Position numbers and translations under genes: made by a program. This document shows, one piece after another, positions 55,007-62,712 of a stretch of DNA of 64,000 bases (the stretch's first letter is position 1; every line of letters begins with the position of its first letter). The stretch is from Lachnospiraceae bacterium (GTDB lineage Bacteria; Bacillota; Clostridia; Lachnospirales; Lachnospiraceae). The notes below the pieces were generated by a model. The model saw nothing but the letters and a program-made list of their open reading frames with translations, had not been told where the DNA came from and made no database searches. The DNA is taken from assembly GCA_009774395.1 (NCBI GenBank), contig VSNQ01000001.1, positions 1-64,000 of the forward strand, given 5' to 3'.

Positions 55007-56068
55007 TTATGGCTGAAACATCTGCTCGTAATTAAAATGCAGATAATAATCTTTCTCCTGCTCTAACCGTTCTTTATAATTCTCCTTTGTTACAAGCCCC
55101 TTACCGTCGGCTATCCACTCTAGGATCTGACTATTTATCTCTGCTGAATAATGCTCTTTATCACGGTAATTGTTCGGGTTATTAATAATATCATGCTGAT
55201 CGTGGAAATTATAGAGTTTCACATTCGGGCATTCTAACAGCAGTTCCGTTGCAATCTGCTCCGCGTCAAACTGCATCTGCATCATCCCCTCCTGATTCTG
55301 GAAATCCCAATAATAAATACTGTATGGCGTATAAAAAATATAAAATGTCTTATCCGGATAATCGTTTACTAAATCCACGAAGTTTTTCTGCACATTTTCT
55401 GCCACCATTGCCTTTGCTTGTGCGTCCAGCCCCGCAATCATATCGACACGCGTTTCCCAACGATTATAATTTGCCATAATATGCTGATATCCCGTTTCCT
55501 TATCCCACGACGCATATTGATCCATGGTTGTGCTTGGCGTACCTGTCAAGGTCATTAATAAACTTTTCAATACATAATGATACCATATCGTTTTATTAAA
55601 AATATAGGAAACGTCATTCAACGGATTATCGTCATACAAATATGTCGGGTATTCGTCATACTGCCCCCAATCCGCCTCGCGAATCAAAGCATTGTAATCC
55701 ATTGTCCATATTACCGTCTGCAATTCTTTATTGCGCTCCAGTGCACGCCGAATATTATCGGATAATTCTGCATAACCTGCGCCGGAAAATGTCGCTTTTA
55801 CACACGTTCCGCCAAAAAGTGCTTCAACCTCGCTCGGCTTAAAGTTCTGTGCCATGGATGTTCCAATAATCACCGTATTATAGTCAAAATGCCGTAGAAT
55901 CCCATCATTTACATAACGCTCATCATACAGATTATAAGAAATAAACGGAAATGGCTTATGGAAGTGAAACAACGGGTCTACAAGCCACACCAAAAGCACC
56001 GCTGCCGCCACCGCCGCCGCCAACAGCCCGATACATCGTATAAACCATTTTTTCTGCTGTTGTTCCAT
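55007..56068 (-). CDS. SGNH-like membrane-anchored protein, probable O-acetyltransferase partner
   Basis: 353 residues from MEQQQKKWFIR, with GAGAGG eight bases upstream. One N-terminal membrane helix (about 10-28) and a large external domain. IIGTSMAQNFKPSE (about 65-78) carries the nucleophile-serine position, and YRDKEHYSAEINSQIL (about 305-320) the D-x-x-H pair, so a Ser-Asp-His triad of the DltD/AlgX/AlgJ group is probable. It lies directly after the MBOAT gene, the usual partner that passes acetyl groups across the membrane. Likely role: O-acetylation of the surface glycan. Confidence 0.78.
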   Translation of the reverse strand: MEQQQKKWFIRCIGLLAAAVAAAVLLVWLVDPLFHFHKPFPFISYNLYDERYVNDGILRHFDYNTVIIGTSMAQNFKPSEVEALFGGTCVKATFSGAGYAELSDNIRRALERNKELQTVIWTMDYNALIREADWGQYDEYPTYLYDDNPLNDVSYIFNKTIWYHYVLKSLLMTLTGTPSTTMDQYASWDKETGYQHIMANYNRWETRVDMIAGLDAQAKAMVAENVQKNFVDLVNDYPDKTFYIFYTPYSIYYWDFQNQEGMMQMQFDAEQIATELLLECPNVKLYNFHDQHDIINNPNNYRDKEHYSAEINSQILEWIADGKGLVTKENYKERLEQEKDYYLHFNYEQMFQP

Positions 56069-56092
56069 TGGAAAACCTCTCTGCAAAATCAT

Positions 56093-57553
56093 TTAGAAAT
56101 TAAAATACAAAAATTCACTCACATCCGACAACGACAAAATACTCCACATTAGCAAGCCAATCACTGCTGCCATACGCCATGCTGTATAACGCATATCCTG
56201 CACTTTTTCCTGTGTATTTCTCAGGAAGAAACAAGCTGCTGTCACTGCTATTATAAAGACTGCGAAACAAATCCAAGGCGCTTGGTCAATTACACCGCCA
56301 AATCCCAGCCTTCCCAGCAGTTTCACTTCTGTCAGTTCGTTAAATGCATCGGTAATTGGCTTATAGATTGTGCCATCTCCGACAACCATAAGCTGTCCCC
56401 AAAGTTTTCTTGCCTGTGCAATAGACTCTGCCCGAAATAAACTCCATGCAAAAGTGCTAAAACCGAACGTCGCCAGCACACCCACGGCACGCGGTACCCA
56501 ACCAAAAAACCTCCCAAAAATCTTTTGCAGTACATTGCCAATGCCATTAAGCATCCCCCATAAAAGGAATGTCCAATTAGCGCCATGCCATATGCCGCTG
56601 ACAAAGAACACAATGAAAATATTTACATATGTCCGTACACGCCCCCGCCGGCTGCCGCCAAGCGGAATATATACATATTTTGTAAAAAACCGCGTTAATG
56701 TCATATGCCAGCGATCCCAAAACTCGACAATGGACGCTGCTTTGTATGGCGAGTTAAAATTGATTGGCAGTTCCATATCAAATAAATATCCAATCCCCAG
56801 TGCCATATCACAATAACCACTAAAATCAAAATATATCTGCAAAGAATAGCAAACCATTACTATCAATGCACTGACCATATTTAATGCACCCACATCTGTA
56901 TAGCCTACCACAACCACTTTCGAAAAAGTATCCGCAATCAGTACCTTTTTCGCCATTCCAAGAGCAAATGCATAGATTCCTTTACTTAAATTCGTATAAT
57001 TTAAAGAAGAAAATTTCTTGCGAAACTGTGGAATTAATTCATCATGGTACACAATCGGCCCTGCAATCAACTGCGGGAAAAAGGATACATATGCTGCATA
57101 TTCCAACAGGCTATACTGCTCACATTCCCTCCGATAAGCGTCAATCACATAGGAAAGCTGCTGAAATGTATAGAAACTAATCCCCAAAGGCAGCGCAAGC
57201 CCCAGCAGCCCAAAGTTTGTCTTTGCCGCATAATTCACATTTTCAATAAAGAAATCATAATATTTATAATAAAACAAAATCCCTAAATTCAGCAAAATTC
57301 CGATTAAAAATACGATGGTGCGCGGTACTTTACGTTTAAAACGTCCCATTAGCTGTACCAAAAAATAATTCAAAAAAATACTAATGATCAAAATACCTAA
57401 GTAATATATATTATCATAGCCATAAAACCACATGGACATTGCTATCAGAAAGCCCATTGTCAGCTTTTGGCAGCCCAAACACCGTAATCCATAATATCCC
57501 AAAATCACTAACGGGAAAAATAGAAATACAAAGATATAGGAATTAAAAAGCAT
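56093..57553 (-). CDS. MBOAT family O-acyltransferase (AlgI/DltB-like)
   Basis: 486 residues, about eleven membrane segments. LPLGISFYTFQQLSYVID (about 122), FFPQLIAGPI (about 154), FDFSGYCDMALGIGYL and NFNSPYKAASIVEFWDRWHMTL, then VFFVSGIWHGANWTFLLWG with the catalytic histidine near residue 320, are all AlgI/MBOAT motifs. It moves acetyl groups from cytoplasmic acetyl-CoA to the outer side. The adjacent SGNH-like gene should complete the transfer to sugar hydroxyls. AAGGAG precedes the ATG, which lies 11 bp inside the GT2 gene. Confidence 0.93.
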   Translation of the reverse strand: MLFNSYIFVFLFFPLVILGYYGLRCLGCQKLTMGFLIAMSMWFYGYDNIYYLGILIISIFLNYFLVQLMGRFKRKVPRTIVFLIGILLNLGILFYYKYYDFFIENVNYAAKTNFGLLGLALPLGISFYTFQQLSYVIDAYRRECEQYSLLEYAAYVSFFPQLIAGPIVYHDELIPQFRKKFSSLNYTNLSKGIYAFALGMAKKVLIADTFSKVVVVGYTDVGALNMVSALIVMVCYSLQIYFDFSGYCDMALGIGYLFDMELPINFNSPYKAASIVEFWDRWHMTLTRFFTKYVYIPLGGSRRGRVRTYVNIFIVFFVSGIWHGANWTFLLWGMLNGIGNVLQKIFGRFFGWVPRAVGVLATFGFSTFAWSLFRAESIAQARKLWGQLMVVGDGTIYKPITDAFNELTEVKLLGRLGFGGVIDQAPWICFAVFIIAVTAACFFLRNTQEKVQDMRYTAWRMAAVIGLLMWSILSLSDVSEFLYFNF

Positions 57554-58610
57554 TGTTTCTCCTTACTGTAATATACCTTCCCCGCCGCAGCGGAATCACA
57601 ATTTTGTTATACAAATGAACGGTCAATGCATACAGCGGCGGACAAAACAAAAATAATTTCATTCTGGCAAAATCCCCCTTTGATACAATGGCACTATGAT
57701 AAACCTTATCAATTTCCATTCTATCTACACGCACTTCGCTGACAAGCCTCTTTGCATAAGCCTTTCCCTGTTTTCCAGCCTGCATCATATCAATATAATA
57801 AAATAACAACCGTCGCCAAAAATAATACGCCGCCAAATCCCCCATTGTATCTGATACGTTTTCGCGGATATAGGAAATATGTTCCCGCCAAAACGGGATT
57901 TCATCCCAAAACATCCGCTCGCCTTTGGTAACATTCATAATACTTCCTGCACGGTCAAGCACATAATGATACAGACTCGTATCCAGATAAACCGCTTTCT
58001 TAAGTTTGCAAAATGCCCTTGTCGTATACATAATATCCTCCGAGTTTCTACCCTTTGGAAAGAGCATATCTTGTACCAAATCCCTGTGAAACAGCTTACT
58101 CCATACGGAATTATAGATAATATACTTATCATGCCCGCAAATATAAATTTTTAACAATTCCTCCCGTGAAAGCGGCACTACCGTACCACTGCCCGATTCC
58201 ATACTATGGCAGGCAGCATCTGCACTGTGTTCACTGGCATAACGGCAGACTGCAAGCTGCGCGCCATTCTCTACACATGCACTGTACATACGTTCGTACA
58301 TATCCAGCTCGATCCAGTCGTCACTGTCCACATAGCCAATATATGTTCCTGTCGCTATGGCAAGTCCTGCATTTCTTGCATCCGATAACCCTCCGTTTGG
58401 CTTATGCACCACCCGAATCCGACTGTCTTTCTTAGCATATGCATCACAAAGCTGCGGCGAACGGTCTGTCGATCCATCATCCACCAGTATAATTTCCAGT
58501 GTTGGATATGTCTGATTAATAATAGACTCCATACACCTTTCTAAGTACTGCTCCATATTGTAAACCGGAACAATAATGGAAATCAAGTCAGCACAGCTTT
58601 CCATCTGCAT
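57543..58610 (-). CDS. Glycosyltransferase family 2
   Basis: 355 residues from the ATG at 58610 (MQMESCADLISI); a second ATG lies two codons on and neither has a strong ribosome site, since it starts inside the GT11 gene. GT-A motifs: ISIIVPVYNMEQYLERC, IILVDDGSTDRS, GGLSDARNAGLAIATG and YIGYVDSDDWIE with the DSDDW metal acids. The C-terminal half is basic and aromatic. Similar in design to the GT2 at 18419, which is also next to a GT11 gene. Confidence 0.88.
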   Translation of the reverse strand: MQMESCADLISIIVPVYNMEQYLERCMESIINQTYPTLEIILVDDGSTDRSPQLCDAYAKKDSRIRVVHKPNGGLSDARNAGLAIATGTYIGYVDSDDWIELDMYERMYSACVENGAQLAVCRYASEHSADAACHSMESGSGTVVPLSREELLKIYICGHDKYIIYNSVWSKLFHRDLVQDMLFPKGRNSEDIMYTTRAFCKLKKAVYLDTSLYHYVLDRAGSIMNVTKGERMFWDEIPFWREHISYIRENVSDTMGDLAAYYFWRRLLFYYIDMMQAGKQGKAYAKRLVSEVRVDRMEIDKVYHSAIVSKGDFARMKLFLFCPPLYALTVHLYNKIVIPLRRGRYITVRRNNAF

Positions 58611-59496
58611 CAATTAATACCCATCCTTTCCAATTCTCCCGTATTTGCGCCGTTTCCATTGTTTCATAATTATCATGGCGCAGCGGACGCACCATAATCT
58701 TTGCAGGATTGGGATTTAACCGTGCTCCCCAAATACTAAAGGTACTGTTCGCACAGATATTATGCCTGCAATGACTCATTAACTCCATATCATGGAAACT
58801 CTCACGTCCTTGGTTCCAATCCACAATACGCATATTGGCGCCACTAAAATGTGTTCTTGCATAGTCTGCATCATCCGAAAAAATATAAAATATTGGATTC
58901 TCTGCCCGCTGCGCAATATAGTTCATCGCTGCCTGATAATACTTATCGGTACAAATACCCATATACCGTTTTCCGTCTGCGACCGTTAAATAATCTTTCC
59001 GTCGAATATGAAGGCTGACAGACTCCTCCGTTTCCATTGCTTCCATTGCAGCGGCATTGGCTGCCGCATTCTGCGGATTCTGACTAACAGGAAAACGGAT
59101 TTTTTTTCGCAGCATATCTTCAATATCTGTATAATACCTGTCACATCCCCAAAAACCGTAAAGATAAACATTATCCATTTCAAAAAGCTCCGACATATAG
59201 GCATCGGATTCCTTCACCATATGGCTCTTTCTGCCAAAAATCTTACGCCGTACCCGATCCTGCAGTTTCATGCTGTTATCCAAAAAATCCGTACGTTCCT
59301 TGTCCGTACAAACCTCATAGGAAAGCCCGTCCAGCCATTCCAACTCTAGTTCTCGCCATTCTCTGTCCTCTCCCTTTGCCCCCTTGTAGGCGTAAAGGTC
59401 AAGTTTTACTTCTCTGCCAAGCTGCTTGAATTTCTCATATAAAGCATACTGATACAACTGGTTTCCCAGCCCGCCCATTACATGAATAATCACCAT
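58588..59496 (-). CDS. GT11 alpha-1,2-fucosyltransferase
   Basis: 302 residues from MVIIHVMGGLGNQLYQYAL, the normal start of GT11 enzymes. An upstream in-frame extension of 15 codons lies inside the preceding gene and is rejected. HIRRKDY near 170 is the canonical GDP-fucose motif (His, Arg, Arg and Asp all present). YIFSDDADYAR and CRHNICANSTFSIWGARLN follow. Function: fucose addition to O-2 of galactose. A glycine/alanine-rich stretch near 160 (NAAANAAAMEAMETEE) is unusual and looks like a slippage-grown linker. Confidence 0.92.
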   Translation of the reverse strand: MVIIHVMGGLGNQLYQYALYEKFKQLGREVKLDLYAYKGAKGEDREWRELELEWLDGLSYEVCTDKERTDFLDNSMKLQDRVRRKIFGRKSHMVKESDAYMSELFEMDNVYLYGFWGCDRYYTDIEDMLRKKIRFPVSQNPQNAAANAAAMEAMETEESVSLHIRRKDYLTVADGKRYMGICTDKYYQAAMNYIAQRAENPIFYIFSDDADYARTHFSGANMRIVDWNQGRESFHDMELMSHCRHNICANSTFSIWGARLNPNPAKIMVRPLRHDNYETMETAQIRENWKGWVLIDADGKLC

Positions 59497-59497
59497 T

Positions 59498-60904
59498 TCA
59501 AGCACCCTGTTCCTTTCTGCCCAAACAGCACAAGCAAGCAAATACGCTGACCATCAGCCCACGAAAAGTAAACCAATGATGCTCATACGAATGTTGTCCT
59601 GCCAAAGCATACCATACCAAAGGCATACAGGCAATCAGCAAAAATGGAATTGCGTCCAAAAACAGCGTTCCCAGCCTATTCCGATTCCGAAACAATACCC
59701 AACAGGCTATCACAATACATACAGTAATAAGCAGCAAATATGGTTTTTCAAAGTAAAATTCAATATTCCTACGCCAGATTGTAAAAACGCCTATTGTTTC
59801 TCCTGCCTGTTTATGAGAAGATCGCATTGCTATTTGTGAAAGTGCATTTGCAATTGTATGATCCCCCAAAACAATCGAACTCAGCACCCATTTGCCAGCC
59901 CACATTGCACCGTATCCAAAGCCCCAATAAACAGAAGCAGCAACAATCTCCTTTATTCTTTCCCATATTGTTCGCATTCTGTGAGCAGATTCTTCTACTG
60001 GTCGCAGTCTGCGTTTAGATTCTTCTACTGTTTGCAAGCTGCGCCCGGATTCCTCTATTCTAAGCAGTCTACGTTGTGATTGTTCTCTGCCCTTACATAG
60101 TACCAAGCAGACTAACGGCATGCCCAAAGCAGCAATTGGATACGTTAATAAGTCGCTAAAACTCGTCACCATTCCTACAATCTGAAAATAATCCCCCATA
60201 TGCCCGCTATCCGCAATTGGCTGATACCATTTCAGGAGAACCAGCAAAGCACCATTGGCAATATAAAACACGATCGAAAATTGTATTGACAACGGCACGA
60301 CCACGGGCATTAGAAACAGTAAAGAAATGAAATACGCAATCCCTTCCCGCACAAATCCTCTCTGCCAAAATGCCCCAAACACCAACAGAACCAATGCGCT
60401 CTCCACAAAAAGATTGATTACCCGCAAATCCGCATAATCAAACAACAAAAACAACGGCTTAAGCAGTACCAAATATCCATGCCAATATCGTGTGTACTCG
60501 ACTTTTGTATAGCCCTCCTCTCCCGACAGATATCGTATCAATCCATCTAAAGGTCCTTCTCCATACTCTGCTCTTGTACACGCAAGAGCCTGTTTCCAAA
60601 CCGGCAAATCGTTATCCGCAAAAACGGCATTTCCAACCATCCATGTATCGGTATAATTGTCCAACTGCGTGCTGATATATCCGGTAATTACGCGGTAGTA
60701 CTCCCGTTCCTTATCAAACAAGTCCGCTGCTGAAGCCATATTTGCCTGCATTGGTTTTGTAGGAAGTAAATAAACCAAAGTCAACAATCCATATCCTGCC
60801 ACAATCCCAGCCGCCAGCAAAACCACAGCACGAAAAACTCTTTTTATGCAATTTATTCCAATTTCGCTTATTGACGCCTTACTTTCCAAACAATTCCCTT
60901 TCAA
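59498..60904 (-). CDS. Polytopic membrane protein of unknown function
   Basis: 468 residues, about ten helices: one at about 26-48, an external loop with WMVGNAVFADNDLPVW, and more from 140. No named family recognised; the layout suggests an envelope glycan protein of GT-C type. A cytoplasmic loop at about 275-310 consists of decapeptide repeats (EESGRSLQTV, EESKRRLRPV, EESAHRMRTI) encoded by 30-bp DNA repeats. The first codon here is TTG; another TTG five codons on has AAAGGGAA before it and may be the true start. Confidence 0.62.
   Translation of the reverse strand: MKGNCLESKASISEIGINCIKRVFRAVVLLAAGIVAGYGLLTLVYLLPTKPMQANMASAADLFDKEREYYRVITGYISTQLDNYTDTWMVGNAVFADNDLPVWKQALACTRAEYGEGPLDGLIRYLSGEEGYTKVEYTRYWHGYLVLLKPLFLLFDYADLRVINLFVESALVLLVFGAFWQRGFVREGIAYFISLLFLMPVVVPLSIQFSIVFYIANGALLVLLKWYQPIADSGHMGDYFQIVGMVTSFSDLLTYPIAALGMPLVCLVLCKGREQSQRRLLRIEESGRSLQTVEESKRRLRPVEESAHRMRTIWERIKEIVAASVYWGFGYGAMWAGKWVLSSIVLGDHTIANALSQIAMRSSHKQAGETIGVFTIWRRNIEFYFEKPYLLLITVCIVIACWVLFRNRNRLGTLFLDAIPFLLIACMPLVWYALAGQHSYEHHWFTFRGLMVSVFACLCCLGRKEQGA
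59978..60067. repeat. Three 30-bp in-frame tandem repeats inside the membrane-protein gene
   Basis: Units start at 59978, 60008 and 60038, with a partial fourth from 60068; each contains GATTCTTCTACTG or GATTCCTCTATTC. They encode charged decapeptides beginning EES, forming a likely helical cytoplasmic loop whose length could vary between strains. Confidence 0.8.
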
Positions 60905-60984
60905 CGCTCTGCATATTTATTCTTATTCATTATTCCCTACTTATACTGGTGAACACTACAGTTTGCCAATAACGTAACGTTAAT

Positions 60985-62574
60985 CTATGGATTTTTTTCC
61001 ATATAATATAGCTTCGCTGTAGTATCGACTACGGCTTCCACATGATATCCCATTTCTACAAAGGTATCAACCAGACCATTCCACTGTCCTGTTACAACAA
61101 ATAACTGCTGTGGAATTTTACCTTGATATTCCCTATCTAAATATTCCTTCCACTGTTTGGTGTCGTTTCCTGCATGATACGTTTCCAATTCGTCATTATA
61201 TGCAATTTTTTCCCACTGTGTTTCTTGATACTGCCCGTTATGCGTAAAATAATATACAAACGCGTATCTTTGGTGGAAATCCAACAGTGTCGGCACCGCA
61301 TACCCCTCTCGTTCATACCAAGCGGCAACGACTGCGCGCAGATCCATTTTCGCCCAATGATTGCTTATGCGGTAATCACCATATACACAGTACAAAATCC
61401 CCGCCAGCACCAGCCCAATACGATATAAATCAGCCAGTTTTCCAAGTGGCACTTTCCTGTTTTTGTCTGATTCTTTTAAAACAACTGCAACCTCATAAAG
61501 CGACACTACAATTAGAACAAACCAAAATGGAAACAAAAATAAATTATATCGGTTTCCATACCAGCCATATGCGTATATATTAAGTTTTGTAATACTATAA
61601 TACAACAAATAGGAAGCTACATTACACCAAAAAAAGTTCTGCAACGCTTTTTTCTTCGTCTTAACCAGTGTATACGCCATAATTATGGCAATTACCACCA
61701 TTGCCGCACGAATCAGCCCGCCGATTTTTACCCAATCACGATCAATATCAATCGCAAAAAACCGGAATACACAGATCAAACTATTAATAAAATCACCAAA
61801 AATACTCCCATACTCAATAATAATTTCCTGTTCTGCAAAAAGCGTGGAAACCTGATTTGCAGACTGTGGAATAATAAACAACAGCACCAGCGGCAGTCCC
61901 CCCGCAACAGCAGATAAAAGATACAGGAAGCCGCAAAGTTTTACATTTTTCCAATCACGCTGTCTGCAAAGGCGGATCAAAACCCCTACGGCAAACGCTG
62001 CGACCACAAATACTGCGCCATAATGTGTAAATACCGCTACAATACACAACAGCACAAACGCTGTAATTCTGCCAGGTGTCGTTTTTTCTTCCATTAAAAA
62101 ATAAATATCAATCAGCCATATCAGCAGCATTATCAGCAGCGAATATTCGGAGCTTTCCTTAATATAATACATAATAATAAAAATACTCGAATAAATCACA
62201 ACACCAAATGCCGCTGCATATCGGCTGCAAAGCCTGCGCAGCACCACATAAAAACCTACTGCCGCCGCAAACCCAAAAATAACACTCGAAAAGCGATACC
62301 ACCATTCGCCCTCATTTATTTGCAGCCACAGGCACATCAGCCAGTTGTAGAGTGGCGGCTGCTGCTGAATATGCGCCATACGTTCATACATTGTTGCATA
62401 TTCTGTTACGCCGCGGATAGCCCCACGCACAGGCACTGAGCAGTAAAATTCCATCGCCTCATCCTGCCAGATCGGCGCCTGAGTCAGTTTATAAAGTGCC
62501 ATAATCCAATAATATGCAAATGCAGCCGCCGCTGTAAGCCATTCCGGCAGATTGATTTTCCTATTTAATTTCAT
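60985..62574 (-). CDS. PMT_2-like GT-C glycosyltransferase (ArnT/GT83-like)
   Basis: 529 residues, about eleven helices. The first external loop has APIWQDEAMEFY near residue 33, where the Asp-Glu pair is the catalytic acid of PMT/ArnT-type enzymes, and QQPPLYNWLM near 90 plus WWYRFSSVIFG complete the PMT_2 signature. The external C-terminal domain runs from about 400. It should transfer a sugar from a polyprenyl-phosphate donor to a surface acceptor. The DPM-like GT2 at 3030 could supply that donor. AGGATG precedes the start. Confidence 0.82.
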   Translation of the reverse strand: MKLNRKINLPEWLTAAAAFAYYWIMALYKLTQAPIWQDEAMEFYCSVPVRGAIRGVTEYATMYERMAHIQQQPPLYNWLMCLWLQINEGEWWYRFSSVIFGFAAAVGFYVVLRRLCSRYAAAFGVVIYSSIFIIMYYIKESSEYSLLIMLLIWLIDIYFLMEEKTTPGRITAFVLLCIVAVFTHYGAVFVVAAFAVGVLIRLCRQRDWKNVKLCGFLYLLSAVAGGLPLVLLFIIPQSANQVSTLFAEQEIIIEYGSIFGDFINSLICVFRFFAIDIDRDWVKIGGLIRAAMVVIAIIMAYTLVKTKKKALQNFFWCNVASYLLYYSITKLNIYAYGWYGNRYNLFLFPFWFVLIVVSLYEVAVVLKESDKNRKVPLGKLADLYRIGLVLAGILYCVYGDYRISNHWAKMDLRAVVAAWYEREGYAVPTLLDFHQRYAFVYYFTHNGQYQETQWEKIAYNDELETYHAGNDTKQWKEYLDREYQGKIPQQLFVVTGQWNGLVDTFVEMGYHVEAVVDTTAKLYYMEKNP

Positions 62575-62672
62575 TTTATCATCCTATCTGCGTACTATTA
62601 CTATTGAACGCACTCTCCAATATGCTCCTTACCTGCGCACGCCCCTTCTATGCAAATCCCTTTGCCCTTGTA

Positions 62673-62701
62673 GTTACCATTCAACCTTGTTAAACGGTAA
62701 C
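62673..62701. repeat. Palindromic element M, small copy
   Basis: GTTACCATTCAAC pairs with GTTAAACGGTAAC (two wobble pairs) around a CTT loop. It begins with the same GTTAC..TTCA sequence as the other M copies. It lies 12 bp after the stop codon of the radical SAM gene. There is no T-run directly after it on the leftward strand. Confidence 0.65.
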
Positions 62702-62712
62702 ATCTTCTATTA

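Noticed and set aside
56370..56816. A 148-codon rightward open frame
   Set aside because: Antisense to conserved MBOAT motifs; shadow frame.
12009..57553. Complete bacterial N-glycosylation system suggested by PglK-like flippases
   Set aside because: No PglB/STT3-type oligosaccharyltransferase with WWDYG-like motif was found; the ABC proteins could equally serve capsule or glycolipid export.
59978..60090. CRISPR-like array
   Set aside because: The 30-bp units are directly adjacent with no spacers, in frame within a gene, and there are no cas genes.
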